Shown piece by piece: positions 18,950 to 27,646 of a stretch of DNA of 64,000 nt. Both the position numbers and the translations under genes were made by a program. The DNA is from Aromatoleum diolicum. Its GTDB lineage: Bacteria > Pseudomonadota > Gammaproteobacteria > Burkholderiales > Rhodocyclaceae. Position 1 is the stretch's first letter; each line of letters opens with the position of its first letter. The DNA lies in assembly GCF_012910955.1 (NCBI RefSeq), contig NZ_WTVQ01000003.1, forward strand, positions 1 to 64,000, given 5' to 3'. The notes below the pieces were generated by a model. The model saw nothing but the letters and a program-made list of their open reading frames with translations, did not search any database and had not been told where the DNA came from.

Positions 18950-19699
18950 ATGAACCTGCGCATCTGCACCTACAACATCCACAAGGGCTTCTCGCAGTTC
19001 AATCGGCGCATGGTGATTCACGATTTGCGCGAGCGCCTGCGCAGTCTCGAAGTGGATCTGGTGTTCCTGCAGGAGGTGCAGGGGCTGCACCTCGAACATG
19101 CAACGCGCCACGCCAACTGGCCCGCGCCGCCGCAACACGAATTTCTCGCCGAGGACGTCTGGCACGAGACTGCCTACGGCGGCAATGCGGTGTATGACCA
19201 TGGTCACCACGGCAACGCCATCCTGAGCCGGTTTCCGATCGTGTCGTCGAGCAATCAGGATGTCTCCGACCATCGCTTCGAGCGGCGCGGATTGCTGCAC
19301 TGCGAAGTGCAGGTGCCGCAGCTCGACCGCCCGGTGCATTGCGTGTGCGCACACCTCGGGTTGATGGCCGGGAGCCGGCGACGCCAGATGGAGGCGCTGG
19401 CCGAACGCATGGAGCGCTTGGCCCCGGATGGTGCGCCGCTGATCATCGCGGGCGATTTCAACGACTGGCGCAATCGTGCCGAGGTGCTGTTGGGCGGACG
19501 GCTCGGGGTGAAAGAGGCCTTCGACGGCGGACGCGGCCGGCCGGCGCGCAGTTATCCCAGCACGCTGCCGCTGTTTCGTCTTGATCGGATTTATGTGCGC
19601 GGCTTTACGGTGCGCCGCGCCGAAGTGCACGCCGGGCCGCCGTGGTCGCGCATTTCCGATCATGCGGCGCTGACGGCGGACCTGGAGCCCGTTGTGTGA
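18950..19699 (+). CDS. endonuclease/exonuclease/phosphatase-family protein
   Basis: A 249-residue EEP-fold metal-dependent phosphodiesterase. Seen: CTYNIHKG at the N-terminus, FLQEVQG with the catalytic Glu, GNAILSRFP, IIAGDFNDWRN and the C-terminal ISDHAALTADL. It has no signal peptide. A cggagg ribosome site precedes ATG 18950. Its stop overlaps the start of clsB (GTGA), and the two are a recurrent pair, so it may act on a phospholipid or its head group; that is inference. Confidence 0.85.
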   Translation: MNLRICTYNIHKGFSQFNRRMVIHDLRERLRSLEVDLVFLQEVQGLHLEHATRHANWPAPPQHEFLAEDVWHETAYGGNAVYDHGHHGNAILSRFPIVSSSNQDVSDHRFERRGLLHCEVQVPQLDRPVHCVCAHLGLMAGSRRRQMEALAERMERLAPDGAPLIIAGDFNDWRNRAEVLLGGRLGVKEAFDGGRGRPARSYPSTLPLFRLDRIYVRGFTVRRAEVHAGPPWSRISDHAALTADLEPVV

Positions 19700-20853
19700 G
19701 CGCCTTCGTAGGCGGCAATGCGATCACCTTGCTCGAGAATGGCGCAGATTATTTTCCTGCGCTGCTGCAGGCCATCGATACCGCCGAGCGCGAGATCTAT
19801 TTCGAAACCTACATTTTCGAAAACGACGCGACCGGCAGACGGATTGCATCCGCGCTGGCGCATGCGGCACGGCGCGGCGTAGCGGTGAGGGTGCTGGTGG
19901 ATGGCTTCGGCGGGCGAAGTTTCGTGCGCGCATTGATGCCCGGATTGGTCACCGATGGCGTTACGGTGATGATCTACCGGCGCGAGCTGCGTATCTTCGC
20001 ATTGCGTCGCCATCGCTTGCGCCGACTGCATCGCAAGCTCGTGGTGGTCGATGGAGGGGTGGCTTTTGTCGGCGGCATCAACATTGTTGATGACTTGACG
20101 CGGGGGGGGCCCGAACACCCCCGCTACGATTATTCGGTGCGTATCGAAGGCCCGCTGCTTGAGCCGGTGCTCGATTCGATGCACCGGCTGTGGCGGCTGG
20201 TCGCCTGGGCGAGCCTGCGACGGCGTCAGCCGCAGCCACTGCTGGCGCCGCCGCGCGTAGATGTGGTGGGCGCGGTGCGCGCGGCATTCCTGACCCGCGA
20301 TAATCTGCGCCACCGTCGCGACATCGAGGACGCCTACCTCGATGCGATTTTGCGCGCACGGCGCGAGGTGGTGATCGCGTGCGCGTATTTTTTTCCGGGG
20401 CGGCGCTTTCGTCAGGCACTGGTCGATGCGGCCGAGCGCGGGGTCGAAGTGATCCTGTTGCTGCAAGGACTGTCCGATCACCCGATGCAGTTCTATGCGA
20501 CGCGTGCGCTGTATCCGTTTTTTCTTGATCGCGGCATCCGTCTGTTCGAGTACCACCAGAGCTACCTGCATGCGAAGGTGGCGGTGATTGACGCGCGCTG
20601 GGCGACGGTCGGTTCGAGCAATATCGATCCTTTCAGTCTCCTCCTGGCGCGCGAGGCGAATGTGGTGATCGAGGACGTCGAATTTTCCTCCCGTCTGCGG
20701 TCCAGTCTGGAGCTGGCGCGGTCGGTGGGCGCGTACGAGCTGCGCCAGGAAGACTGGCGCCGCTTGCCGCGATTGCGCCGTGCGGCGAGCTGGTTCGCGT
20801 ACCAGCTGGTACGTCTGGCGATCGGTGTGGCGGGCTACGGCCGCAAGCACTGA
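19696..20853 (+). CDS. clsB: cardiolipin synthase B (phospholipase D family)
   Basis: A 385-residue member of the PLD superfamily with two HKD motifs: HRKLVVVDGGVAFVGGIN near residue 113 and HAKVAVIDARWATVGSSNID near 294. ClsB transfers phosphatidyl groups to make cardiolipin or phosphatidylglycerol at the inner membrane. Start GTG 19696 overlaps the upstream stop by 4 bases. The C-terminal segment is basic and amphipathic, fitting peripheral membrane binding. Confidence 0.9.
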   Translation: MSAFVGGNAITLLENGADYFPALLQAIDTAEREIYFETYIFENDATGRRIASALAHAARRGVAVRVLVDGFGGRSFVRALMPGLVTDGVTVMIYRRELRIFALRRHRLRRLHRKLVVVDGGVAFVGGINIVDDLTRGGPEHPRYDYSVRIEGPLLEPVLDSMHRLWRLVAWASLRRRQPQPLLAPPRVDVVGAVRAAFLTRDNLRHRRDIEDAYLDAILRARREVVIACAYFFPGRRFRQALVDAAERGVEVILLLQGLSDHPMQFYATRALYPFFLDRGIRLFEYHQSYLHAKVAVIDARWATVGSSNIDPFSLLLAREANVVIEDVEFSSRLRSSLELARSVGAYELRQEDWRRLPRLRRAASWFAYQLVRLAIGVAGYGRKH

Positions 20854-20868
20854 GGGCGGTGTGGCGCG

Positions 20869-20886
20869 GCGCATGAACTCATGCGC
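20869..20886. repeat. perfect 8-bp inverted repeat after clsB
   Basis: GCGCATGA and TCATGCGC are separated by two bases, 15 bp after the clsB stop and upstream of the DUF2789 gene. No T-run follows, so it could be a Rho-assisted terminator or an RNA-stability hairpin. Confidence 0.4.
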
Positions 20887-20978
20887 GGGTCGGGCACTCT
20901 ATAAACGATGTGTGGCAGCGGGTTTGAGTATACGAATCCGCTGTGCGCTCCGACTTTCCGACGTCAAGGAGGTGTGTC

Positions 20979-21212
20979 ATGGAACTCCCGCTCCATACGA
21001 TGAGCAATCTGTTTGCCCAGCTCGGTCTGCCGTCCGACGAGTCCGCAATCGACCGCTTCATCGCCAACCATGCGCCACTGCCTGAGACGGTGACCTTGGC
21101 CAGTGCGCCATTCTGGACCCAGTCCCAGGCGGCCTTCTTGCGCGAGGAGATCGGCGAGGATGCGGACTGGGCAGAAGTCGTCGATCAGCTCAATCTGCGC
21201 CTGCGCTCCTGA
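20979..21212 (+). CDS. DUF2789-family protein
   Basis: A 77-residue acidic cytoplasmic protein of the DUF2789 family, of unknown function. Seen: the family-type N-terminus LHTMSNLFAQLGLPSDESAI, the HAPLPE motif and FLREEIGEDADWAEVVDQLN. Ribosome site aaggaggt (20966-20973) is an exact match to the anti-Shine-Dalgarno sequence, which suggests strong translation. The gene stands alone upstream of an SDR. Confidence 0.85.
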   Translation: MELPLHTMSNLFAQLGLPSDESAIDRFIANHAPLPETVTLASAPFWTQSQAAFLREEIGEDADWAEVVDQLNLRLRS

Positions 21213-21287
21213 TTCATCACATGCGGATATTTTGCCCGGTTCCGCGGGGGGCTCGATGCCCTGCGAACTGGAGCAAGGGGGCGCATC

Positions 21288-21998
21288 ATGGAAAGTCGAA
21301 CCATCTCGGTTATCAGCGGTGCAAGCCGCGGACTGGGCCGTGCGGCCGCACAGCGGCTGGCGACCATGGAAGGGCAGTTGGTGATTGCGACTGCACGCAA
21401 TCCGGCAGATCTCGCACCCCTGAGCTCGAAGCTCGGGATGAGCGGCCATGTCGTCGAAACGCATCAACTGGATGTCACCGACGACGACTCGGTTAAGGCC
21501 TTGCGCGACTGGCTCGCCGAGCGGTTCGGCCGCATCGACGTGCTGATCAACAATGCCGGGATTCTCGTCGACCGTTACTCGACGAGCGTGCTGGAATTGC
21601 CGCTCGACACGCTGCGTGAGACGCTGGAGACCAATCTGATCGGGACCTTGCGCGTCACCCAGGCTTTGTTGCCGCTGATGCGCGCGAGTCGTGCCGGGCG
21701 TGTCGTCAATCTCGCGTCCAGGATGGGGCAGCTTACCGAAATGGATGCCGGGGCACCCGCCTATCGCATGTCCAAGACTGCACTGAACGCGCTCACCCGA
21801 ATCCTCGCGGTCGAAACGGCAGGGAGTCACATCAAGGTCAATTCCGTGTGTCCGGGCTGGTGTCGTACCGATCTCGGCGGTATCGAGGCCCCGCGAACGC
21901 CGGAGGAGGGCGTCGATACGGTTATCTGGCTCGCGACCTTGCCGGACGACGGGCCGAGTGGTGGCTTCTTCCGTGACCGTGAGCCAATTCCCTGGTGA
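21288..21998 (+). CDS. short-chain dehydrogenase/reductase
   Basis: A 236-residue classical SDR. Seen: the Rossmann motif SGASRGLGRA, NNAG, and the catalytic YRMSKTA (YxxxK). NAD(P)-dependent; the substrate is unknown. The C-terminal FFRDREPIPW resembles carbonyl-reductase-like SDRs. A caaggggg ribosome site precedes the ATG. It converges on gluQRS with a 45-bp gap. Confidence 0.85.
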   Translation: MESRTISVISGASRGLGRAAAQRLATMEGQLVIATARNPADLAPLSSKLGMSGHVVETHQLDVTDDDSVKALRDWLAERFGRIDVLINNAGILVDRYSTSVLELPLDTLRETLETNLIGTLRVTQALLPLMRASRAGRVVNLASRMGQLTEMDAGAPAYRMSKTALNALTRILAVETAGSHIKVNSVCPGWCRTDLGGIEAPRTPEEGVDTVIWLATLPDDGPSGGFFRDREPIPW

Positions 21999-22043
21999 CG
22001 CGCGGGACCGTCGGCGGGCGTGGGGTCGCGTTCACGCGGGAGC

Positions 22044-22979
22044 TCAGGCTGGCTGGCCGGCCAAGGTGCTCAGTGTCGTCGGAGCAGCGGCTTGGGTTTG
22101 ACGGGGAACATCGGCGATCGACCAGTGCGTGTGCGCCCATCGCCATAGCTCGGTGAGCGGGGCATTGACCAGTTCTGCAGGGGGAGACTGGCCGAGAAAC
22201 ACGAGTGCGGCACGGAGCGCTGCGGCCGGCGGCAGGGTGTCAATCGGCGCGGCGAGCGTCTGCTTGGACAGCTTCTCGCCGGCGGCATTGACGACCACCG
22301 GGAGATGCGCGTAGGTGGGCGTGGGGGCGTGGAGCAGATGTTGCAGGTGGATCTGGCGTCCCGTCGAGCCGAGCAGGTCGGCGCCGCGGACGATGTCGGA
22401 GATGCCCGCGGCGGCGTCGTCGACGACGACCGCAAGCTGGTATGCGAATTGGCCATCGCCGCGCAGGACCACGTAGTCGCCGACGTCGCGCGCGAGTTCT
22501 TCTTCCTGCCAGCCCTGCACGCGGTCTTCGAAGCGGATCAGGCCTTTCGCGCGCACCCGCCAGGCATGGGCGCTGCGACCGGGAGGCAGGCCTTCGCGGC
22601 AGGTGCCGGGATAGATGCGCGAGCCGTCGCGGGCGAGCGCCGAGTCGGCCATCTCGCGGCGGGTGCAGCAGCAGGGAAAGACGTCGCCGGCAGCCTTGAG
22701 TTGCTCGAAGGCGGCGATATAGGCATCCCCTCGCGCGCTCTGCCACACGATGTCGCCGTCCCATTCGAAGCCGAAGTCCGCCAGCGTCGCAAGGATGCTT
22801 TCGGCGGCGCCGGCAACGGTGCGCGGCGCGTCGACGTCCTCGATGCGCAGCAGCCAGCGACCGCGATGAGCACGGGCGTCCAGATAGCTGCCGGTGGCCG
22901 CGACCAGCGAGCCGAAGTGCAGCGGGCCGGTCGGCGAGGGGGCGAAGCGGCCGATGTACGGGGGTGATGCGTCGGTCAT
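22044..22979 (-). CDS. gluQ: glutamyl-Q tRNA(Asp) synthetase
   Basis: A 311-residue paralog of the glutamyl-tRNA synthetase catalytic core, lacking the anticodon-binding domain. It attaches glutamate to queuosine in tRNA-Asp. Seen: IGRFAPSPTGPLHFGSL (class I HIGH-type), the zinc-site residues CCCTRREM and YPGTC, and the KLSKQT (KMSKS-type) loop. The start at ATG 22979 is directly before the conserved N-terminus. Confidence 0.93.
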   Translation of the reverse strand: MTDASPPYIGRFAPSPTGPLHFGSLVAATGSYLDARAHRGRWLLRIEDVDAPRTVAGAAESILATLADFGFEWDGDIVWQSARGDAYIAAFEQLKAAGDVFPCCCTRREMADSALARDGSRIYPGTCREGLPPGRSAHAWRVRAKGLIRFEDRVQGWQEEELARDVGDYVVLRGDGQFAYQLAVVVDDAAAGISDIVRGADLLGSTGRQIHLQHLLHAPTPTYAHLPVVVNAAGEKLSKQTLAAPIDTLPPAAALRAALVFLGQSPPAELVNAPLTELWRWAHTHWSIADVPRQTQAAAPTTLSTLAGQPA

Positions 22980-23201
22980 GGGCGTGGGCCTGGGCAGGCG
23001 CCGGGCGCAATGCTCCCGGGCTTGGGCGGTTGCATCGCATGATAACATTGCGCACCCTGACAACCCGCCGGTGCCGCGGTACGTGACAGGCGGCTGACGG
23101 CGGGGCTCGCGCATCCGTCCGTCGTCTTGTCGATCGCAGCCCCGTCTTTCCCGGACTCCACCCTCCCCTCCGCAGCGGAGGCTTCCGCGCCCTGATCCAT
23201 C

Positions 23202-24839
23202 GTGACGTCCGACCTCCGAAAATATTCCGTTTTCTACCTTCTGTTGGGCGTGGTGTACCTCGGTGGCGTGCTGGTGCCGCTGATGAACAACGATTCGGCA
23301 CACCACGCGACGATCGCGCTGCACATGTACCTGACGGGCGATTACGCTTCGCTGGTGACGCAGGGCAAAGCCTACCTCGACAAACCGCATCTGCTGTTCT
23401 GGCTGGCGGCGGGCGCATACCAGTTGCTGGGGGTGTCGACCCTGGCGTTCAAGCTGCCGTCGCTGCTGTTCAGCGGGCTCGGCGTGTATGCGACCTATCG
23501 GCTCGGGCGTCTGCTGTACTCACGCGAAGTGGGGCGGCTGGCGGCGCTGATCCTCGCGAGTTCGCTCGCCTTCATCCTCGCGAACAACGATGTGCGCATG
23601 GATGCGGTGCTGACCGCGGCGATCGTGTTCGCGATCTGGCAACTTGCCGAATTCGTCGAATATCGGCGCTGGCGCAACCTGCTGCTTGGCGGACTCGGGC
23701 TGGCGCTGGGGTTTGCCACCAAGGGGATGATCGGCGTGGCCATGCCGGGCATCGCGATCTTCGTCCATCTGCTCTACCGGCGCGACTGGCGCGGCCTGTT
23801 CGACCCGCGCTGGATGGTGTTGGCGTTGATCACGCTGGTGTTCGCGACACCGGTGCTATGGGCGTATTACCAGCAGTTCGGTGCCGATGGCGTGAAATTC
23901 ATCCTATGGTCGCAGAACTTCGAGCGGCTTGCAGGAGCGCGTTTCGGCTCCGCCGGGGCGAGCGATCCGCTGTTCTTCTTCCACACCTTCGTGTGGGCCT
24001 TCCTGCCTTGGTGTCTGCTCGGGGCGGCCGCCGTGTGGTCGCGGGGGCGAGAAGTGATAGACGCCAGGCTGCGGCCGATCGCCGGCCAGGAGATGCTGAC
24101 GCTCGGCACGATCGTGGCGATGTTCGCGGTCATTTCCAGTTCCGGCTTCAAGCTGCCGCATTACCTGAATATTCTGCTGCCCTTGTTTTCGGTGCTGCTC
24201 GCGGCCTGGCTGGCGCCGCGAATGGCGCAGCCGGCGGCCAGGGGGGCGTCGATCGCGCAGGGTCTTGTATGGTCACTGATGGCGCTGCTGGCGCTGGCGA
24301 TCTGTGGCTGGGCCTTCCCCGTCGCGAGCGCTGTGGTCGGCGCGGGCGCGCTGTTGCTGGCGGTGGTGGGGGTGTGGCGGGTGCGTTGCGAACGCGGCAT
24401 GGCGCGCTTGGTGCTGACATCCGTGGTCGTCGCAGTGGTATTCAATTACCTGCTGAATTTCAATTTTTACCCGCAGTTGCTGCGATACCAGGCGGGCAAC
24501 AATCTTGCCGCGGCGGCGCGCGAGCAGGCACTGGATCTGTCGCAGATTGCTTACCTCGAAGGCTTCGCGCGGGCCAACAGCTTCGATTTCTATACCGGAC
24601 GGCTGACGCCTGCCGTCGCGCTGGACGCATTGAAAGCAAGTCCGACGTCCACGCTGATCTACACCTCGGATGCCGGTCGCGAGGCGATCTCGGCGGCGGG
24701 GCTGCGCGTCGAGGAGCTGGCGAGCAATCGGGAGTTTCGTGTCACGCGGCTCAACATACGCTTTCTCGATCCGCGGCGGCGTGAGGAAACCCTGTCCAGG
24801 CACCACATCCTGCGGGTCAGTCGAGGAACTAATCAATGA
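23202..24839 (+). CDS. GT39/ArnT-like membrane glycosyltransferase
   Basis: A 545-residue polytopic membrane protein of the PMT/ArnT (GT-C) class. Seen: about a dozen hydrophobic spans and an early acidic pair, LMNNDSAHHATIALHMYLTGDY, as in the first periplasmic loop of GT-C enzymes, followed by YLDKPHLLFW, which is typical of ArnT relatives. Such enzymes move a sugar from a polyprenyl-phosphate donor to lipid or protein. Start GTG 23202 has only a distant ribosome site. Its stop overlaps the next gene by 4 bases. Confidence 0.85.
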   Translation: MTSDLRKYSVFYLLLGVVYLGGVLVPLMNNDSAHHATIALHMYLTGDYASLVTQGKAYLDKPHLLFWLAAGAYQLLGVSTLAFKLPSLLFSGLGVYATYRLGRLLYSREVGRLAALILASSLAFILANNDVRMDAVLTAAIVFAIWQLAEFVEYRRWRNLLLGGLGLALGFATKGMIGVAMPGIAIFVHLLYRRDWRGLFDPRWMVLALITLVFATPVLWAYYQQFGADGVKFILWSQNFERLAGARFGSAGASDPLFFFHTFVWAFLPWCLLGAAAVWSRGREVIDARLRPIAGQEMLTLGTIVAMFAVISSSGFKLPHYLNILLPLFSVLLAAWLAPRMAQPAARGASIAQGLVWSLMALLALAICGWAFPVASAVVGAGALLLAVVGVWRVRCERGMARLVLTSVVVAVVFNYLLNFNFYPQLLRYQAGNNLAAAAREQALDLSQIAYLEGFARANSFDFYTGRLTPAVALDALKASPTSTLIYTSDAGREAISAAGLRVEELASNREFRVTRLNIRFLDPRRREETLSRHHILRVSRGTNQ

Positions 24840-26122
24840 GTTGTAAAAGCAGGCGCTTATGGCGCGGCGCGGGCCTGGCGGCGATTCTGGCGGTGACTGT
24901 CTGGGCGGCCTGGCCCGGGTTCCAGAGGACACCGCAGCCCGGGTTTGTCGTTCCCTCCGCGGGGGCGAGCGTGCAGGATTCCAGGCCGCGGCTTGCCAGC
25001 GCGATCGTCAACGCCGCTGAACCGCCGCGCGTGCATGCGGCGTCGGTGGCCGCACTGCCGGACGGGCGCCTGTTCGCGGCCTGGTTTGGTGGCGAGCGCG
25101 AGGGCTCGACGGACGTGAACGTGTACGGCGCCTTCTATCGCCCGGAATCAGGCTCCTGGAGCGATCAGGCGGTGGTCGCATCGCCGGAGCAGACTTCGAG
25201 CGACCTGGGCCATTTGGTGCGCAAGATGGGCAATCCGGTAGCCTTCATGGTGCCCTCGGGCGAACTGTGGGTGGTGTACGTCAGCGTCACGCTGGGGGGC
25301 TGGGCAACGAGCCACCTCAATCTGATTCGCTCGGCCGATCTCGGCCGCAGCTGGATGCCCGCGACGCGGCTTGTGACTTCGCCGTTCTTCAATCTGAGCA
25401 CGCTGGCGAAGGGGGCTCCGGTGGCCTTTGACAACGGCGACATCGGCCTGCCCGTGTATCACGAGATGGCGGGCAAGTTTGGCGAGCTGCTGGTCCTGTC
25501 TGCGACGGGCGAGGTGCGGCGCAAGGTCCGGCTGGATCATGGCAGTCGCTCGCTGCAGCCGGTGATCCTGGTGAAGGATGCCCGGCATGCGGTGGCGCTG
25601 CAGCGTTTTGCCGGCGAAACGAAGCCGCCGCGTGCATGGCGCAGCGAGACGCGCGATGGTGGGCGATCCTGGTCACCGGTCGAGGCGACCGATCTGGCCA
25701 ATCCGAACTCGGCGCTGGCGGCCCTGGCGCTGGATGACGGCCGTCTGATAGCGGTCGCCAATGACACCGAGGACGAACGCCTGCGCCTGTCGCTGCTGGC
25801 AAGTGAGGACGACGGGCGGCACTGGCGCGTGATCCATCGCTTCGAGGACCGTGAGGAATTTCTCGGTAACAATGTGTCGCCGGAAACCCTGCGCCCGTTG
25901 CTTGCTGCCGATGTCGCAACACTCGGGCCGGGGCCGCAGCCCGAAGCGGTCGCGCGCAATGCCGAACAGAATCTGTGCCGCGGCGAAACCTGCTCTTGGC
26001 AGTACGACTATCCCTATCTGATACGCGGCGCGGACGGCGATTTCCATCTTGTTTACACATGGAACCGTTCCTTCATTCGCCATCTGCGTTTCAATCAGGC
26101 CTGGCTGGAGGCACGACTGTGA
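24836..26122 (+). CDS. sialidase-like BNR-repeat exported protein
   Basis: A 428-residue protein with an N-terminal signal/anchor (about 8-27) and a six-bladed beta-propeller of the sialidase type. Asp-box repeats are visible: SADLGRSW, TRDGGRSW and SEDDGRHW. The early ALPDGRLFAAWFGGEREGS and the C-terminal QYDYPYLIRGADGDFHLVYTWNR fit the sialidase-like family often found beside GT-C transferases. True neuraminidase activity is not shown; it may bind or trim another sugar. It is translationally coupled on both sides. Confidence 0.82.
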   Translation: MSCKSRRLWRGAGLAAILAVTVWAAWPGFQRTPQPGFVVPSAGASVQDSRPRLASAIVNAAEPPRVHAASVAALPDGRLFAAWFGGEREGSTDVNVYGAFYRPESGSWSDQAVVASPEQTSSDLGHLVRKMGNPVAFMVPSGELWVVYVSVTLGGWATSHLNLIRSADLGRSWMPATRLVTSPFFNLSTLAKGAPVAFDNGDIGLPVYHEMAGKFGELLVLSATGEVRRKVRLDHGSRSLQPVILVKDARHAVALQRFAGETKPPRAWRSETRDGGRSWSPVEATDLANPNSALAALALDDGRLIAVANDTEDERLRLSLLASEDDGRHWRVIHRFEDREEFLGNNVSPETLRPLLAADVATLGPGPQPEAVARNAEQNLCRGETCSWQYDYPYLIRGADGDFHLVYTWNRSFIRHLRFNQAWLEARL

Positions 26123-26751
26123 TCGCCGAGGTCTTCGATACGCTGGTGTGGGTGCTGGCGGTCACGCTGTGTGTGCCCGGGCTTCGCGGACGGCCGGGAC
26201 GCGCGGCTGCTGCGATGGCGGTAACGGCGGCGATGTTGTGGATCCCCATGGGGGGGAGCAGCGGGCTTGCCGTTTTGCGCGGCGCGGTCGCCTCGCCGGC
26301 CGTGACGACGCTGGCAATCCTCGCGGTCTTGCTAGTCTCGCGCTGTGGCGGCGCGTCGCTGTTCGCGTGCGGCGAACGCGTGCAGATCGCGGCGCTGGTG
26401 GCGCTGACCGGCCTGTTGTTCTACCCGCCCGCGCTGGGCCTTGGGGTGGTCGATCCGTATGCCTGGGGGTATGGATCGGCAGCGCTGCCGCTGGCGGCGG
26501 GTGCGCTCGCATTGACTTGTGGCGCGGCTGGACGCTGGGTGCTTGCGGCGGCCCTGACGGCTGCGCTCGCGGCGTGGCGCCTGAAACTGCTCGATTCGCC
26601 GAACCTGTGGGACTACCTCATCGATCCGTTGCTGGCGATCGGGGGGCTGCTGGCGCTAGCGCTCTACGCGGTGCGGCGAAAGTCCGCAAAGCGCGCCGGC
26701 TGCACCCTCGCGGTGGCGAGATCGGCAGCGAAGTCAGGCGAAGCGAGATAG
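26119..26751 (+). CDS. hypothetical polytopic membrane protein
   Basis: A 210-residue, very hydrophobic protein with about six membrane spans. Start GTG 26119 overlaps the sialidase stop (GTGA). I do not recognise the family; similar small membrane proteins often follow sialidase-like genes in glycosylation clusters. The last 29 codons (from 26664) lie over the 3' end of the convergent deacetylase gene and encode a basic tail (RRKSAKRAG...) that may be only read-through to the first stop. Confidence 0.65.
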   Translation: MIAEVFDTLVWVLAVTLCVPGLRGRPGRAAAAMAVTAAMLWIPMGGSSGLAVLRGAVASPAVTTLAILAVLLVSRCGGASLFACGERVQIAALVALTGLLFYPPALGLGVVDPYAWGYGSAALPLAAGALALTCGAAGRWVLAAALTAALAAWRLKLLDSPNLWDYLIDPLLAIGGLLALALYAVRRKSAKRAGCTLAVARSAAKSGEAR

Positions 26752-27554
26752 GCGAGCTCGGTTTCGCGCGGGGTGGTCAGGCTGTCGCAGGCGAGCAATT
26801 CGGTGTCGACGCGCCCGGGGTGCACGTGCACCAGCGGCCGTGGCCCGGACGCGCTCAGGAAGGCCTGCATCAGCGTGCGAAACGGGATGCGTCCGGAAAA
26901 GTCGTGCAGGCCGGCGAAGCCGTCGTTGGCCGGCACGCCATGCTTGCGCAGCAGGCGCCGCAGGCCGAAGCCGAGGGTCGAGATCAACAGGGCCTTCGGT
27001 AGCGCGACGCGGCGGCGCACGCAACGCGTCAGCGGCTCGACACAGTCGCGCACCCAGACGCGTTCGGCCGGGTAACGTCGCAGCAATTCCTCGACCAGCA
27101 CCTCACGAACGCCCGGCAACACATGCACATGCTGGTGCCCGTCCACATAGTCCGGGGGCGCGCCCCAGGCGTCCTCGAAGGCATTGAGCTGGGCGCGCAA
27201 TTCGTCGCGCACCGTAGCGCGAGGCAGCGCGTGCGCCAGCGCCCGCGGCAGCAGGCGACCGAGAGATGGCAGCCGGCCGGCCTGTGCCAGTCCAGGCGCA
27301 GCCGTCAGCGGCGCGTGGTCGGTGAGCGTCAGGTGCAGGCCGACATCCGCTGGATGCCGTGTCACGACATCGCGCAATCGGCCGGCGCGGCGGCGCCAGT
27401 CGGGTAGCGGCGTCATGCAGCTGGTCGCGGACAGGCGGCCGGCGGCGATGAGGTCGGCGATCGCCTCGCTGACGCCGGCAGCCAGGCCGAAGTCGTCGGC
27501 ACACACGATGATCGGGCGGGAGCAGGGAGTGGAATGGTCGTGCATGGTCGGCAC
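26664..27554 (-). CDS. ChbG/HpnK-family carbohydrate deacetylase
   Basis: A 296-residue YdjC/HpnK-type metal-dependent deacetylase. Seen: VCADDFGLAAGVSEAI with the metal-binding Asp pair, DVGLHLTL, and YVDGHQHVHVLPGV with the histidine pair. Family members remove N-acetyl groups from glycans (ChbG) or from hopanoid glucosamine (HpnK). No hopanoid genes are here, so a role in the adjacent surface-glycan cluster is likelier. It starts at 27554 or at ATG 27545, divergent from a GT2 gene. Confidence 0.83.
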   Translation of the reverse strand: MPTMHDHSTPCSRPIIVCADDFGLAAGVSEAIADLIAAGRLSATSCMTPLPDWRRRAGRLRDVVTRHPADVGLHLTLTDHAPLTAAPGLAQAGRLPSLGRLLPRALAHALPRATVRDELRAQLNAFEDAWGAPPDYVDGHQHVHVLPGVREVLVEELLRRYPAERVWVRDCVEPLTRCVRRRVALPKALLISTLGFGLRRLLRKHGVPANDGFAGLHDFSGRIPFRTLMQAFLSASGPRPLVHVHPGRVDTELLACDSLTTPRETELAYLASPDFAADLATARVQPARFADFRRTA

Positions 27555-27646
27555 TTATAGCGGGTCGGCCGTCAACGCACCAGAGGGGATTTGCGTTTAC
27601 CCTGCGATATCTCCGGTTCCGGAAAACTACTGCAAAGCGGATTAAC

